DNA from: Dryocosmus kuriphilus | Taxonomy: Eukaryota > Arthropoda > Insecta > Hymenoptera > Cynipidae | DNA: 64,000 nucleotides | Direction: 5' to 3' | NCBI GenBank assembly: GCA_038277395.1 | Contig: CM076191.1 | Coordinates: 175,754,552-175,818,551, forward strand | Shown here: piece after piece, positions 24,976 through 34,431 of the stretch | How positions within the stretch are numbered: the stretch's first letter is position 1 | Layout of the letters: every line of letters starts with the position of its first letter | Notes under the pieces: model-generated | Database searches by the model: none | The model's input: the letters and a program-made list of their open reading frames with translations, nothing else | Told to the model about the DNA's origin: nothing | Made by a program: the position numbers and the translations under genes

Positions 24976-26252
24976 GTAGATGCTTTGAAAACCTTCTTCA
25001 AAGTTAAATTGAAAAAATATGTTCAATTTCATTTTATGATTGTAGTTTATGAAGTCTTTGAATCACAGTTTTTGATTTAATTTAATATTTATATAGATAT
25101 ATAATTTTAAAAAATGGTTAAACAATCACGGCAGAGTGCTACTGGGAGCAACTGTCATCTAAAAAAAAAGCCGGCTCCCACTAAAGCAGCGGTAAATCAC
25201 ACCTATGCACAGTGGTCTGGAATAGGAATTTACTGTTCATAATCGCCTACAGGTCGTATTTCTTAACCGATTTAGAAGTTTTTTTTTTTAGAAATGCTCA
25301 GCATTCAATTTTTAAGAGAATTGTGGTTTGCTTTTTTTCAATTTTTTTCCCAGAGCAATAATATATAAACAAATAAAGTGACAAAATTGCCTATTTCAGC
25401 TTTGTGAATTTTTATCTCAAGAAAAAATACAGGTAGAAACTCACTATCAGCTAGAGTTATTGCACCTGCATTCATAGAAAATGATTAATACAAAAAATAT
25501 TTAAGTTATTATTATAAACAATTTTTATAAACAAGTTATTATTAGTGTTTTTTTCTTATAAAAAAATTGTTTTTTTTTTTTACGCTAGTTGCTAATATTT
25601 TTTACAAGAATCATTATTTGTAACAAAAAATTAGCATAAGTTATCAATTACTATTTTTATGAACATTTTTTATAAATAAATTACTCATAAATGAGTTTTT
25701 CTCATAGTTAAATTGATTTTTCTGACCAAAAGTGATTCAGAATTGTCTTTCAAGCTATTTGGATACTTCAAGTTTTATAAAACATAAACAATATATATTG
25801 TTAATGACAATTTAATTAAACAATTTTCCCATTCGTCTGTTTCCTCGTAGAAAAAAATGGTTTTTTCGTCAATTATTTTTGAAGTGGCATTTATTACGAC
25901 AAGTTATGAACGAAATTAAATAAAAAATAATTTATCTGATTGTTATAAATAATTTTTTGCGCAAAATTAAGATTTATTATTGTTAAATGTAAAAGGGACG
26001 GGGTTTCCACTGAAATTATCCGACAGTAAAGTAACAGTGATTCCAGAATTGGATATAGGACACTGAATAGCAATTCGCGTAATTGTTAATAACAATTTCT
26101 ATAGCAATCTGTGATAATCTGCGGTTGTTAGCAGAAAAGTTATTTTTTCTCTAATTATTTTTGTGATGATTTATTTGTAGTATTGAATAAAAGAAACAAT
26201 CTATATTTTTTATAATAATGAGATTATTATAAAAAAACATAATCTGAATAAA

Positions 26253-26498
26253 TTACAATGCAGAACTAGAATTATTCTTGGATTCGTATTGTTCTATTAG
26301 TTCATTGAGTTCTTGATCAAGTTCAGCTACAACTTTTTCCCATTCAGACTTTAAGGATGCAATGAAAAGATCTGAGGACTCAAAGAGTTTGTGAATTAGG
26401 TCGTGCATAGTATGCAATCGCGAGAGTTTTCGTGTGTTGAACTGTCGAATGTACTTGATATCCTTGTTTCTTGCCTCAGAAGCTTCTTCGGAATACAT
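26253..26498 (-). CDS. Small frame at the foldback centre, conserved in a second element
   Basis: An 81-codon frame starting MYSEEASEARNKDIKYIRQF and continuing TRKLSRLHTMHDLIHKLFES, then a charged helix rich in Glu and Leu ending NNSSSAL. I do not recognise a named domain. The centre of the foldback at 59922-62147 keeps about 24 residues of the same sequence (EEAAEARNKDLRNIRQF, TRKISR), which argues that it was once coding rather than a chance frame. It may be a leftover 3' exon of the autonomous parent of these elements, or a captured gene fragment. Whether it is expressed is unknown. Confidence 0.45.
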   Translation of the reverse strand: MYSEEASEARNKDIKYIRQFNTRKLSRLHTMHDLIHKLFESSDLFIASLKSEWEKVVAELDQELNELIEQYESKNNSSSAL

Positions 26499-27137
26499 GC
26501 CAATGTGGTGAACTAGGTAACTTATTCTTCATCTTTTTTTTCAAGAAGTTCCGCATAAAACAAATGAAAGGTAAGTAATTCTTAGGAACGTAAGTATAGC
26601 GTTATTGCACCCAGGTGCTTGATTTTAAATTATCTTTGATAAAAGTGGTTCATGTAAATACAATCAAGATTACTACAAAAATGATTATTATAGACGTTTT
26701 GCTATACAAATTGTTATTAACAATTACGCGAATTGTTATTCAGTGTCCTATATCCAATTATGGAATCACTGTTACTTTACTGTCTGATAATTTCAGTGGA
26801 AACCCCGTCCCTTTTACATGTAACAATAATAAATCTTAATTTTGCTCAAAAAATTGTTTATAACAATCAGATAAATTATTTTTTATTTAATTTCGTTCGT
26901 AACTCGTCGTAATAAATGCCACTTCAAAAATAATTGACGAAAAAAACCATTTTTTCTCTACGAGGAAACAGCCGAATGGAAAAATTGTTGAATTAAATTG
27001 TTATTAACAATATATATTGTTTATGTTTCATAAAACTTGAAGTATCCAAATAGCTTGAAAGACAATTGTGAATCACTTTTGGTCAGAAAAATCAATTTAA
27101 CTATGAGAAAAAACTCATTTATGAGTAGGGGAAGAGA

Positions 27138-27525
27138 GGGCAATGGTGGTCAGCGGGCAATAGTGGTCACGCACACAAGTAAAAAAATAACAGCGCTTTA
27201 CGCGTGTGAGTAGCGTCAACGAGTCGTTCTTCATCGCCCGCGAGTGACTGAAGTCGCTCGTTCATTCAGCTCGACAGGTTCCGACGTGAGAGTTGTGTTT
27301 TGTTTACGCGCCTACTTGATGTTATTTTTTGTCGTGCTATCTTTGCAAGGTAAGGGATGAAATATTTAATATTCTACGTTAAATTTTTTATGTTTGGTAA
27401 GATGAATGTCCAGTAACATGATGAGTGTTGATTTTGAATGAAAAACGACTTACAATTTTAGTAATAAATGTTTTTGTTTAAAAACTGTGATGCGGGTAAT
27501 CGTGGTCATCTGACCACCATTGCCC
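27138..27525. repeat. Subterminal 15-bp motif cluster, left end of pogo element
   Basis: Four copies of a motif close to GGGCAATGGTGGTCA: 27138-27152 (+), 27155-27169 (+), 27494-27508 (+) and 27511-27525 (-, head to head with the previous one). Likely transposase-binding sites; the inner pair lies in the proposed 5' UTR intron and could also affect expression. Confidence 0.8.
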
Positions 27526-27579
27526 GTAGTGTTTGGCATAGTACTAAACTGTAGCTTATTTAAGTTAATTTGATTTCAG

Positions 27580-29442
27580 ATGCCAAAAAATCGACCTCGA
27601 AGGACCAGTAAGGCTGCATGGTCTTCAGAGATATTGGAACAGGCTCTAAAGCTAATTGATCGTGGAATGTCTATAAGAAAAGCCGCCGAAAAAACTGGTA
27701 TCCCATTTTCCACACTACAAATTCGACGTCAGAAGCAAAATTTTGTTTCTCCTCGCCTGGGCAGAAAAACTGTATTCTCTGCACAAATTGAAAAAGAAAT
27801 AGCTGATGTAGTGAAAAAAATGGCTAATATATTCTATGGCTGCACAGCAAATCAAGTGAGAAAAGTTGCTTTTGAATATGCAGAAAACCTGAAAATTCCA
27901 CACAATTTTAATAATAGCAACAAAATGGCGGGGCGGGATTGGTTGGACGGATTTCTAAAGAGAAATAATATATCAGTTAGAAAGCCAGAAGCCACAAGTA
28001 TTAATAGGATAACAGCCTTTAATAAAACAGAAGTTTCCCTTTTCTACAACAATTTGGAAAAACTTATGGAGACTAACAACTTCACCCCTAAAAATATTTA
28101 CAATTGTGACGAGACTGGAATATCAACAGTTCAAGATCCAGGAAAAATTCTAGCAACAAAAGGACAGAAAATGGTGGGGTCTATTACTAGCTGGGAGAGA
28201 GGCAAGAACATCACCGTTCTTTGTACGATGAGTGCAGCGGGGTCTTTTATACCCCCAATGTTTATCTTTCCAAGAAAACGGCATTCCCCTCTCCTGGAAA
28301 AAGATGGCCCTTCTGGTGCCATATACCGCTGCTCAGACAACGGATCGATAAATGGAAATCTTTTCATGGAATGGCTGAAACATTTTACGGAATATGCCAA
28401 ACCTTCAGCAGAAGAACCTATCTTATTAATACTCGATAATCACGCTAGCCACATTTCTCATGATATTTACAAGCACTGCAAAATCAACAATATACATATG
28501 CTGTCTTTACCACCACACACATCACACCGAATGCAGCCGTTGGATGCAACATTTTATGGACCTCTCAAGAGTGCTTACAAAAAAGAGTGCAACATCTTTA
28601 TGAAAAGCCACCAAGCAGAAAAAATAACTCCGTACGATGTCGCATCATTGTTTAGCAAGGCATATTCAAGAGTTGCTTCTATCAGTAAGGGAGAATCTGG
28701 GTTTAGAACCACCGGTATATTTCCAATGAACCCAAATATTTTTAACGATGAAGATTCTTTAGCTGCCGAAATACTGCAAGGAGAATCAGTGATTATTCAT
28801 GACAACGAAAGTTCTTTTCAGGCATCATGTAGTAATGCACCTTCTAAGATAATTGCAGCTCCAAGTTCATCAAATGAACTACAAGTAGCACCTGTAATCT
28901 CTTCGTCGGATATAACTAATCATCCAATCACATCCAAAGAAACACAGATAGTCGCACCATTACCACCTAAGCAAAATACACCTCCCAAACGAACAACAAT
29001 TGATTCTTTTATTAGTTTGCCTACCACAACATCATCTGCCAGTACAAGACAAGGACAAAAAAAGCAACATTCAACCATTTTAACCTCAACACCTATGAAA
29101 AAGAGTCTTCTGGAAAAGGAAAATAAGAAGAAAGAGAAGGATTTGAAAGAAAAAGGCAAAGGGAAGGGCAAAAAAAGTAAAGACAATAAAGAAAGCCTTA
29201 AAAAGGCTACAAGGAAAGTTCTACAGGAAGATAATGATTCGTCTTCGACTGAAGTAGATACTGTTGATCTCTGCATGGCTAATGATGACGATGAGCAAGA
29301 CCCTGAAAACCATTGTCTCATATGCGGAGAATTTGGAGAAAACAATGAGCTTTGGTACCGATGTACATCCTGTGGCCTATGGGCTCATTCTGCGTGCACT
29401 GGGTCGGATTCTGCGAAAGGATATGTGTGTGATATGTGTTAG
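27580..29442 (+). CDS. Pogo-like transposase with C-terminal PHD finger
   Basis: A 620-aa protein expected to bind the element ends and catalyse TA-targeted cut-and-paste. Order: N-terminal Pipsqueak-type helix-turn-helix (about 12-55: ALKLIDRGMSIRKAAEKTGI); a CENP-B-like second DNA-binding part (about 60-135, GRDWLDGFLKRN); DDE core with NCDETG (Asp177), LILDNHASH (Asp286) and PPHTSHRMQPLD (Asp322); a low-complexity Ser/Thr and Lys-rich linker (about 400-570); and a PHD finger (about 577-620, CLICGEF, WYRCTSC, WAHSAC, VCDMC). The ATG directly follows a splice acceptor (TTTCAG, ending 27579) and a good donor GTAAGG sits at 27350, so a 230-bp 5' UTR intron is likely. No frameshift or internal stop was seen. 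Confidence 0.95.
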   Translation: MPKNRPRRTSKAAWSSEILEQALKLIDRGMSIRKAAEKTGIPFSTLQIRRQKQNFVSPRLGRKTVFSAQIEKEIADVVKKMANIFYGCTANQVRKVAFEYAENLKIPHNFNNSNKMAGRDWLDGFLKRNNISVRKPEATSINRITAFNKTEVSLFYNNLEKLMETNNFTPKNIYNCDETGISTVQDPGKILATKGQKMVGSITSWERGKNITVLCTMSAAGSFIPPMFIFPRKRHSPLLEKDGPSGAIYRCSDNGSINGNLFMEWLKHFTEYAKPSAEEPILLILDNHASHISHDIYKHCKINNIHMLSLPPHTSHRMQPLDATFYGPLKSAYKKECNIFMKSHQAEKITPYDVASLFSKAYSRVASISKGESGFRTTGIFPMNPNIFNDEDSLAAEILQGESVIIHDNESSFQASCSNAPSKIIAAPSSSNELQVAPVISSSDITNHPITSKETQIVAPLPPKQNTPPKRTTIDSFISLPTTTSSASTRQGQKKQHSTILTSTPMKKSLLEKENKKKEKDLKEKGKGKGKKSKDNKESLKKATRKVLQEDNDSSSTEVDTVDLCMANDDDEQDPENHCLICGEFGENNELWYRCTSCGLWAHSACTGSDSAKGYVCDMC

Positions 29443-29449
29443 ATTTATT

Positions 29450-29681
29450 TGACCATCATTGTCAACATCATGACTGCCATTGCCCTTACATGCGGACAAT
29501 GGTGGTCAAAGTTAATTTTTTAAAAAATGTTTATTACTTTAAGACATTTAATCCAAAGTTGATTTTAGTGATCTCAGTTGATAGATGATTAATGCCGAAT
29601 TGCAATGTCGTGTTTATAATAAACCTGTGATTTTTATTTTGAGTTTTATTGCAAAAACTGCTTAACTGACCGCCATTACCC
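29450..29681. repeat. Subterminal 15-bp motif cluster, right end of pogo element
   Basis: Four more copies of the same motif after the transposase stop codon: 29450-29464 (-), 29471-29485 (-), 29494-29508 (+) and 29667-29681 (-, inside the terminal inverted repeat). Confidence 0.8.
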
Positions 29682-30119
29682 CCTTTTCCCCTAATTTGTT
29701 TATAAAAATGTTTATAAAAATAGTAATTGTTAACTTATGCTAATTTTTTGTTACAAATAATGATTCTTGTAAAAAATATTACCTGTATTTTTTCTTGAGA
29801 TAAAAATTCACAAAGCTGAAATAGGCAATTTTGTCACTTTATTTGTTTATATATTATTGCTCTGGGAAAAGAATTCAAAAAAAAGCGAACCACAATTCTC
29901 TTAAAAATTGAATGCTGAGCATTTCTAAAAAAAAACTTCCAAATCGGTTAAGAAATACGACCTGTAGGCGATTATGAACAGTAAATTCCTATTCCAGACC
30001 ACTGTGTTATAGCCACGTCTTACGGCCATGAGATATTGTAATTATGTGTTTTGAAAGATTAAGACCAAAATTAAAAAAATTACCAAATTACACTGATCAA
30101 TGGTTTGATCTTTAATTTA

Positions 30120-30240
30120 AAGGCTTATACGATGTATAAACACCGAGCTCATAGCTCGAGGTAAATAACGTATCGAGCGCGAAGCGCGGCGCGCACGACG
30201 CGCAATGAGAATGTGCCCGCTAAGCGGGCAGAATTTTTAA
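30120..30240 (+). repeat. GC-rich palindrome cluster
   Basis: Successive palindromes CCGAGCTCATAGCTCGAG (30143-30160), CGAGCGCGAAGCGCG (about 30174-30188), a GC block GCGCGCACGACGCGC, then CAATGAGAATGT and the hairpin TGCCCGCTAAGCGGGCA (about 30213-30229). The same order, including the leading TATACGAT.CATAAACACCGAG, recurs at 38887-38978 and inverted at 39215-39365. Confidence 0.7.
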
Positions 30241-31765
30241 TATAAAACGTGAATCCGTTGACTCTGTACATTTAATACATAACACTTTCAAAACTATAAT
30301 AATTTCATGTTTCATTAACCAAAGTTAATATTACATAGGTCTATTCATTTCTAACTAGGTTAATTAACTTTTTGGGCAATTTTTGAAATGACGTCAGAAA
30401 CGACGTACTTTCTTATCTCAATTCTTAAGCTCCTTTCTGATATCGTTCTGACGTCATTTCTAACGTTAGATTTTTCGAGTGGGTGGGGCACTTTTGAAGT
30501 CAGAACTTCGAAACACCGCTTTTCGAGAAAAACTCATATCAATTTAGTGAATGCCATAAGAGTATATGTTATATTTTTCTTAAAATATAAAAAATACCCA
30601 CTTCCGGTTGTTTCCGGGACTTAAGTGTAGTGTCAATAGATTTAGTATAGATCCTAGTATCATCCCCCACTTAAATCCGAAAATAATAATTTTGACCCTG
30701 ACTTAGAAAAACGCGAATATCTCCTAAACTAGAACCAACCATAAGAGCTCTTTTCATATGGACGTCCACAATTATATTCATAAAATTTGTAGGCGCCAAC
30801 CTCTACAAAGTAAAAATATCCGCAAGATAAGCTTCATAAGCGATTAACATACAATTTGTATTCGGAGATTGAATTAGAAGATTGTAGGTTTAGAGAGAAA
30901 AGGATATGATTTTTGTTAGTTTCAAGTATTTCAAATCCAAGTTTCTTCTTTGGGTAAACTTTTTTGTATTTTTTTTTCACTTGGAGGGATGGGGCATAGC
31001 AGTTGCCTCGAGGCATTTTGTCTTTTACATCGAAACGGCACCGCCATCGGCATATGTGGCTCGCGTGCATCCCTTGCAACCGATCTGCGTATAACAGGTG
31101 CAGCTGCAGAGGAAACGGTCGTTAGCCCTGCAGGCGCATATACGTCTATTATGATTTTTCGTAATAGTTTCTTACGTTTCAAACATACCCATCATTTGTT
31201 TCGTCGCACGCTCTCAACGAGACGAAGGAACATATGGATATGCATACACTATTCATTATTCTATCTTCCTCTTTTTTACGCCGAAAAAAATTCTTGTACC
31301 AGTATACAACGACCCAACTTAGTTTGCGTAGTTAGAACAGGCGCTAACTTGTCACCCCCTTGATATTTAGTTAGTTTGACAAGGCAAAATAGTTATAATA
31401 ATTAGGAATATATACTGATGGTTTAACAGAAAAAGCATTGTTGAATCAGCGAACTGAGGTCCAAATTTGAATAATTTTAAAGTGCATCATAAATATTTCA
31501 TATTATCCTGTACGAATATAATTGTTCCGAGTCTCGAAAATTATCACAGTTTCTGAAAATCTTTCTTTTCCTCGGAGCTCGAAAATAATCTTGCAACCAG
31601 TAAATTCCTTTCACGCACCTTCACTTGAAAGACCTTTTTACATCAAACTGTGAATACTAAATTCACTTGAAATTTTTCGTGAATTAAGAGCCTATTGTAC
31701 TTCTGATCATGAATTCACTCCACTCCTAGTCAAAATATTGACAAATGTTTAAAAAATCGAGATTG
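30241..31765. other. Non-coding stretch
   Basis: The part at 30380-30500 is a diverged inverted match to 23330-23420 (CACTCAAAAAATCTGATGTC versus the complement of GTTAGATTTTTCGAGTG). The part at 30990-31220 is GC-richer and has overlapping open frames on both strands, but none shows a known motif. No gene is called. Confidence 0.45.
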
Positions 31766-32816
31766 CCCGTGTGGAAAAGTCGACTGGGGCCAGACTGGGC
31801 TCCAACCAGACTTCCCATTCACCAGGCTGGCCCCAACTGGGCTGTCCGACTGGGGCCCATTCTGGGTTGTAACGCTCATCCCAACCAAAGCCCATGTTTG
31901 GGAAAACTGGTTGGGCCCGAGTTGGGCAGCCTGTTTCCTGCCCAGATAATAAGTGGGCCCAAAATGGGCAGTCGTTTTTTTGCCCATTTAAGAGTAGAAG
32001 TATTGATAATAGGAGTAATTTATAATAAATACACGAAGCTTTTTATAAACAAAACCAATGTTTATTCTTAATGAAATAATTTTTTTTAAACTTTTTATAC
32101 ACATTTACTTATTTTATACTTTATAATGTGTAACGCTACTGAATGAGGTAGAATTCATTTTTCAAATGTAATTTAGGGATATTTAAAACGATGTTTAAAA
32201 TATCGCAAAAAGACGAAATGCATAAAAGCTAGATACAGATTGGAAGATATAAAGATGGGAAGCGACAAACTACTATAAAAATGCAGAGCTATCAAAATTT
32301 GGATTAATAATAAAATTCAAATCTGAATCAGCTGTATAAACGACGTTATCATTATTTTCTAAAAGTAGCAGTTTTGCCAGTCTCTCTTCATAAATTTCTG
32401 AACTTTTACAATTTTTAGTAAAAAAAATTCATAATATGAGTATAAAAATTTAGGTAAACAATGTATGTTAAAGAAGTTAGTAAAATAATGTCAATATGAA
32501 ATGTGACAATTGAAGAGATGTTTGATGCTTACTAGCATCTGAAGTATAACTGAATTTAGAGCATAAAAACTTGTGAAAACCCGTTTTCTTTTCACAAGTA
32601 TGGTGATATATGGTCTGTTAAGAATAAAAATCGAAAAAATCGTTTATCATTTTTTACAATTTATAACTATGAAAATATTAGTTTAATTCAGTGCAAAAGT
32701 TGTAAACAAAATTAAAATAACTGATTAAAGATTTACAAAAAGTAACTTATACTTTAAAGACAAAAATGAATTTCATATTTACTAGCTCTTCCTACTAATT
32801 TTATGGTGTAAAATGG

Positions 32817-33058
32817 TCAATTTTTCAGAGGTGCTTTCTCCTCTACAAATCCCTTTAGTATTCCGAAAACTTCTTCTTTATAAGGTGGCGGTGGGAACTA
32901 TGTTTCCATCCGAGCTTTCTTAATATTATATTGCGGCCAAAAAGAAGGAACAATATCAACTTGTCGTTGCCCTTTGCGTCCTGGTTTGACAAATTCGGTC
33001 AATTGATACGCATAAAATTGATCCTCTATTTCTTCGCTCTCTTGATACTTATTCATGT
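32817..33058 (-). pseudogene. Exon remnant resembling the N terminus of DUF4806-associated proteins
   Basis: After a splice acceptor (CTAG at 33059) the frame reads MNKYQESEEIEDQFYAYQL, then EFVKPG, VDIVPSFW, an in-frame TAG (32900-32898) and PPPPYKEEVFGILKGFVEEK. The pattern 'VEIVPS-W...WPPYK' followed by a helix is typical of a module found N-terminal to DUF4806 in many insect and cnidarian proteins, often in repetitive DNA. This is a recollection of a motif, not a search result. With the stop it is a remnant. Confidence 0.35.
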
Positions 33059-33942
33059 CTAGAAAAAACAAAATTATATATAGGACATAAATGATTTTAA
33101 AATAAATAAAGTATGCATAAGTAATGCAAGCAGAAGCTCCTAGCAGTTCGATTTTTTATGTTTAATCAAATGTAACCTTAAAATCACCAGCTTAGAATGC
33201 ATTTATAAAATCAGAGTCATCTATACATTTAATACAATTCGTTCATATTGTTAATGACAGAAAGAAATAGAAACTCTTAATTAGTATTGAAAATAATCAC
33301 TTACCTATTGCTTCCTTCAATTAACTGATTGGAATAATACGAATGGTCGTGTATGCTATGTAATTCATCAAAACAGCAAAATGATCGTCACCGTAAACTC
33401 CAAAGCTTCATCACAGCATGAAGTCACTCACGATTGGACCCTATCTTCCCTCTGCGATTGGACAAGCCAGATATGCGCAGCCGCACTTATTCACTAAAAG
33501 AGGCGCGCTTTTCAAAATTAAAAGTAATACTGCTAACTTGCAATAAATGTTTTAGTTGTTTCATTGTCAATTTATTGAACAATATTCTTGTAAAATTATG
33601 TTTCCATTTGGAACCTTTTTACATAAAAATTTTTGAATATTAGTATTCTTAAAAAAACACCACAGACTTTCATCTCTTCGATCAGTTGTATTTATTTGTT
33701 ATCTTTTACAATCCGCAAAATAAAGGAATAGCGAATACAAATGATATTAATGGTGGAGAAGTGGAATCACAAATACTTTTTCTGAGCTTTCTTCTTGCAT
33801 ATTAATAGACAGGCGCACTTTGATCAATACACGAATTTCTGCATTATTTATTATTTTAGGTCTCTGATAAACTAAATATATAAGTATTATATGTAATTAA
33901 ACTTTTCTTAGTTGAATTAAAAAAATATTCATTCTAACTTAC

Positions 33943-34051
33943 CATCATCAGAACTTGAATTTTCTCTAATTGTCATCTTCATTGCTTGAATTGCTCGATA
34001 TTTTTTCACCCGAACACGCAACTGATTATTAACACGTCGCTTTTTATCCAT
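33943..34051 (-). CDS. First-exon candidate inside the TGGGC element
   Basis: Starts at an ATG (34051), reads MDKKRRVNNQLRVRVKKYR and ends in SSSDD followed by a strong donor GTAAGTTAG. It is Lys/Arg-rich at the N terminus and acidic at the end. A possible continuation after an acceptor near 33831 reads EIRVLIKVRLSINMQEESSE before a stop at about 33750. The protein family is not recognised. It is probably the start of an element-borne gene whose downstream exons are damaged. Confidence 0.4.
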
Positions 34052-34431
34052 TTTTGTATAATTAAAAGACAGTGATTAATACACTTTTTCTATAACCTTC
34101 AACGCATTGTATATGTGAGTGTGGGAATTAATTGATGTTCCCATTTGGGGCCAAGTTGGGATATCCCAGCTAAATATAAAAAAATGTCAAGGCTTTAATA
34201 TAATTAAAAATTTCAAAGCAATAAGACGTATTAATAGACTTCAGCTAGAGTATTTACTGTACTATTGCTATTATGTAATTATTTTATTATTTTGTAAATG
34301 GGCGTTAATTGGGTTCCCCATTTAGGGCCAAGTTGGGATGCCCAACTAAGACCCATGTATGGAGTGCCAACTTGGGCACAACTTGGAGCCCAATTTTAAA
34401 TTGGGCTAAGTTGGGCCGATTTCCACAAGGG

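Larger units (their letters stand above)
27128..29691 (+). mobile_element. Pogo-type DNA transposon, apparently intact
   Basis: A 2564-bp element between TA dinucleotides (27126-27127 and 29692-29693). The imperfect terminal inverted repeats are about 25 bp, starting GGGGAAGAGAGGG on the left and GGGGAAAAGGGGG on the right. The empty site can be read in the matching arm of the host foldback element, which proves the insertion boundaries. It encodes a single uninterrupted transposase. Eight copies of a 15-bp motif are clustered near the ends. Lack of damage suggests recent arrival and possible activity. Confidence 0.95.
25208..30006. mobile_element. Foldback element split by a pogo transposon
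   Basis: The ends are CACAGTGGTCTGG (25208) and its complement (to 30006). The left arm is about 25208-26113; the right arm is 26695-27127 continued at 29694-30006, interrupted by a 2564-bp pogo-type insertion. Without the insert the element is about 2.23 kb. The right arm lacks roughly 150 bp present in the left. The 580-bp centre carries a short minus-strand frame (26253-26498) with a relative in the 59.9-62.1 kb foldback. No target duplication was found. Confidence 0.82.
31766..34431 (-). mobile_element. DNA transposon with TGGGC-rich subterminal repeats
   Basis: The ends are inverted and alike: CCCGTGTGGAAAAGTCG (31766) and the complement of CGATTTCCACAAGGG (to 34431). Both 200-300 bp subterminal zones are packed with repeats of the type AACTGGGC/TTGGGCCC, unlike the AT-rich interior. 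The interior has minus-strand exon-like pieces at 33943-34051 and 32817-33058. I cannot place it in a known superfamily; no convincing transposase or target duplication was seen, so it is probably a non-autonomous or decayed member. Confidence 0.72.

Noticed and set aside
28131..29345. Minus-strand frames inside the pogo element
   Set aside because: Shadows of the transposase reading frame on the plus strand.
25208..30006. CACAGTG ends as Transib/RAG-type recombination signals
   Set aside because: The heptamer matches, but no 5-bp target duplication, no nonamer at a fixed spacing and no Transib-like transposase were seen.
30213..30229. GC hairpin as a bacterial-type terminator or sign of bacterial contamination
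   Set aside because: The same hairpin recurs in the flanking AT-rich eukaryotic repeats, and no bacterial genes are present.
30834..31363. Several overlapping frames in a GC-richer patch
   Set aside because: No motif and multiple frames on both strands; recorded only as a GC-richer stretch.
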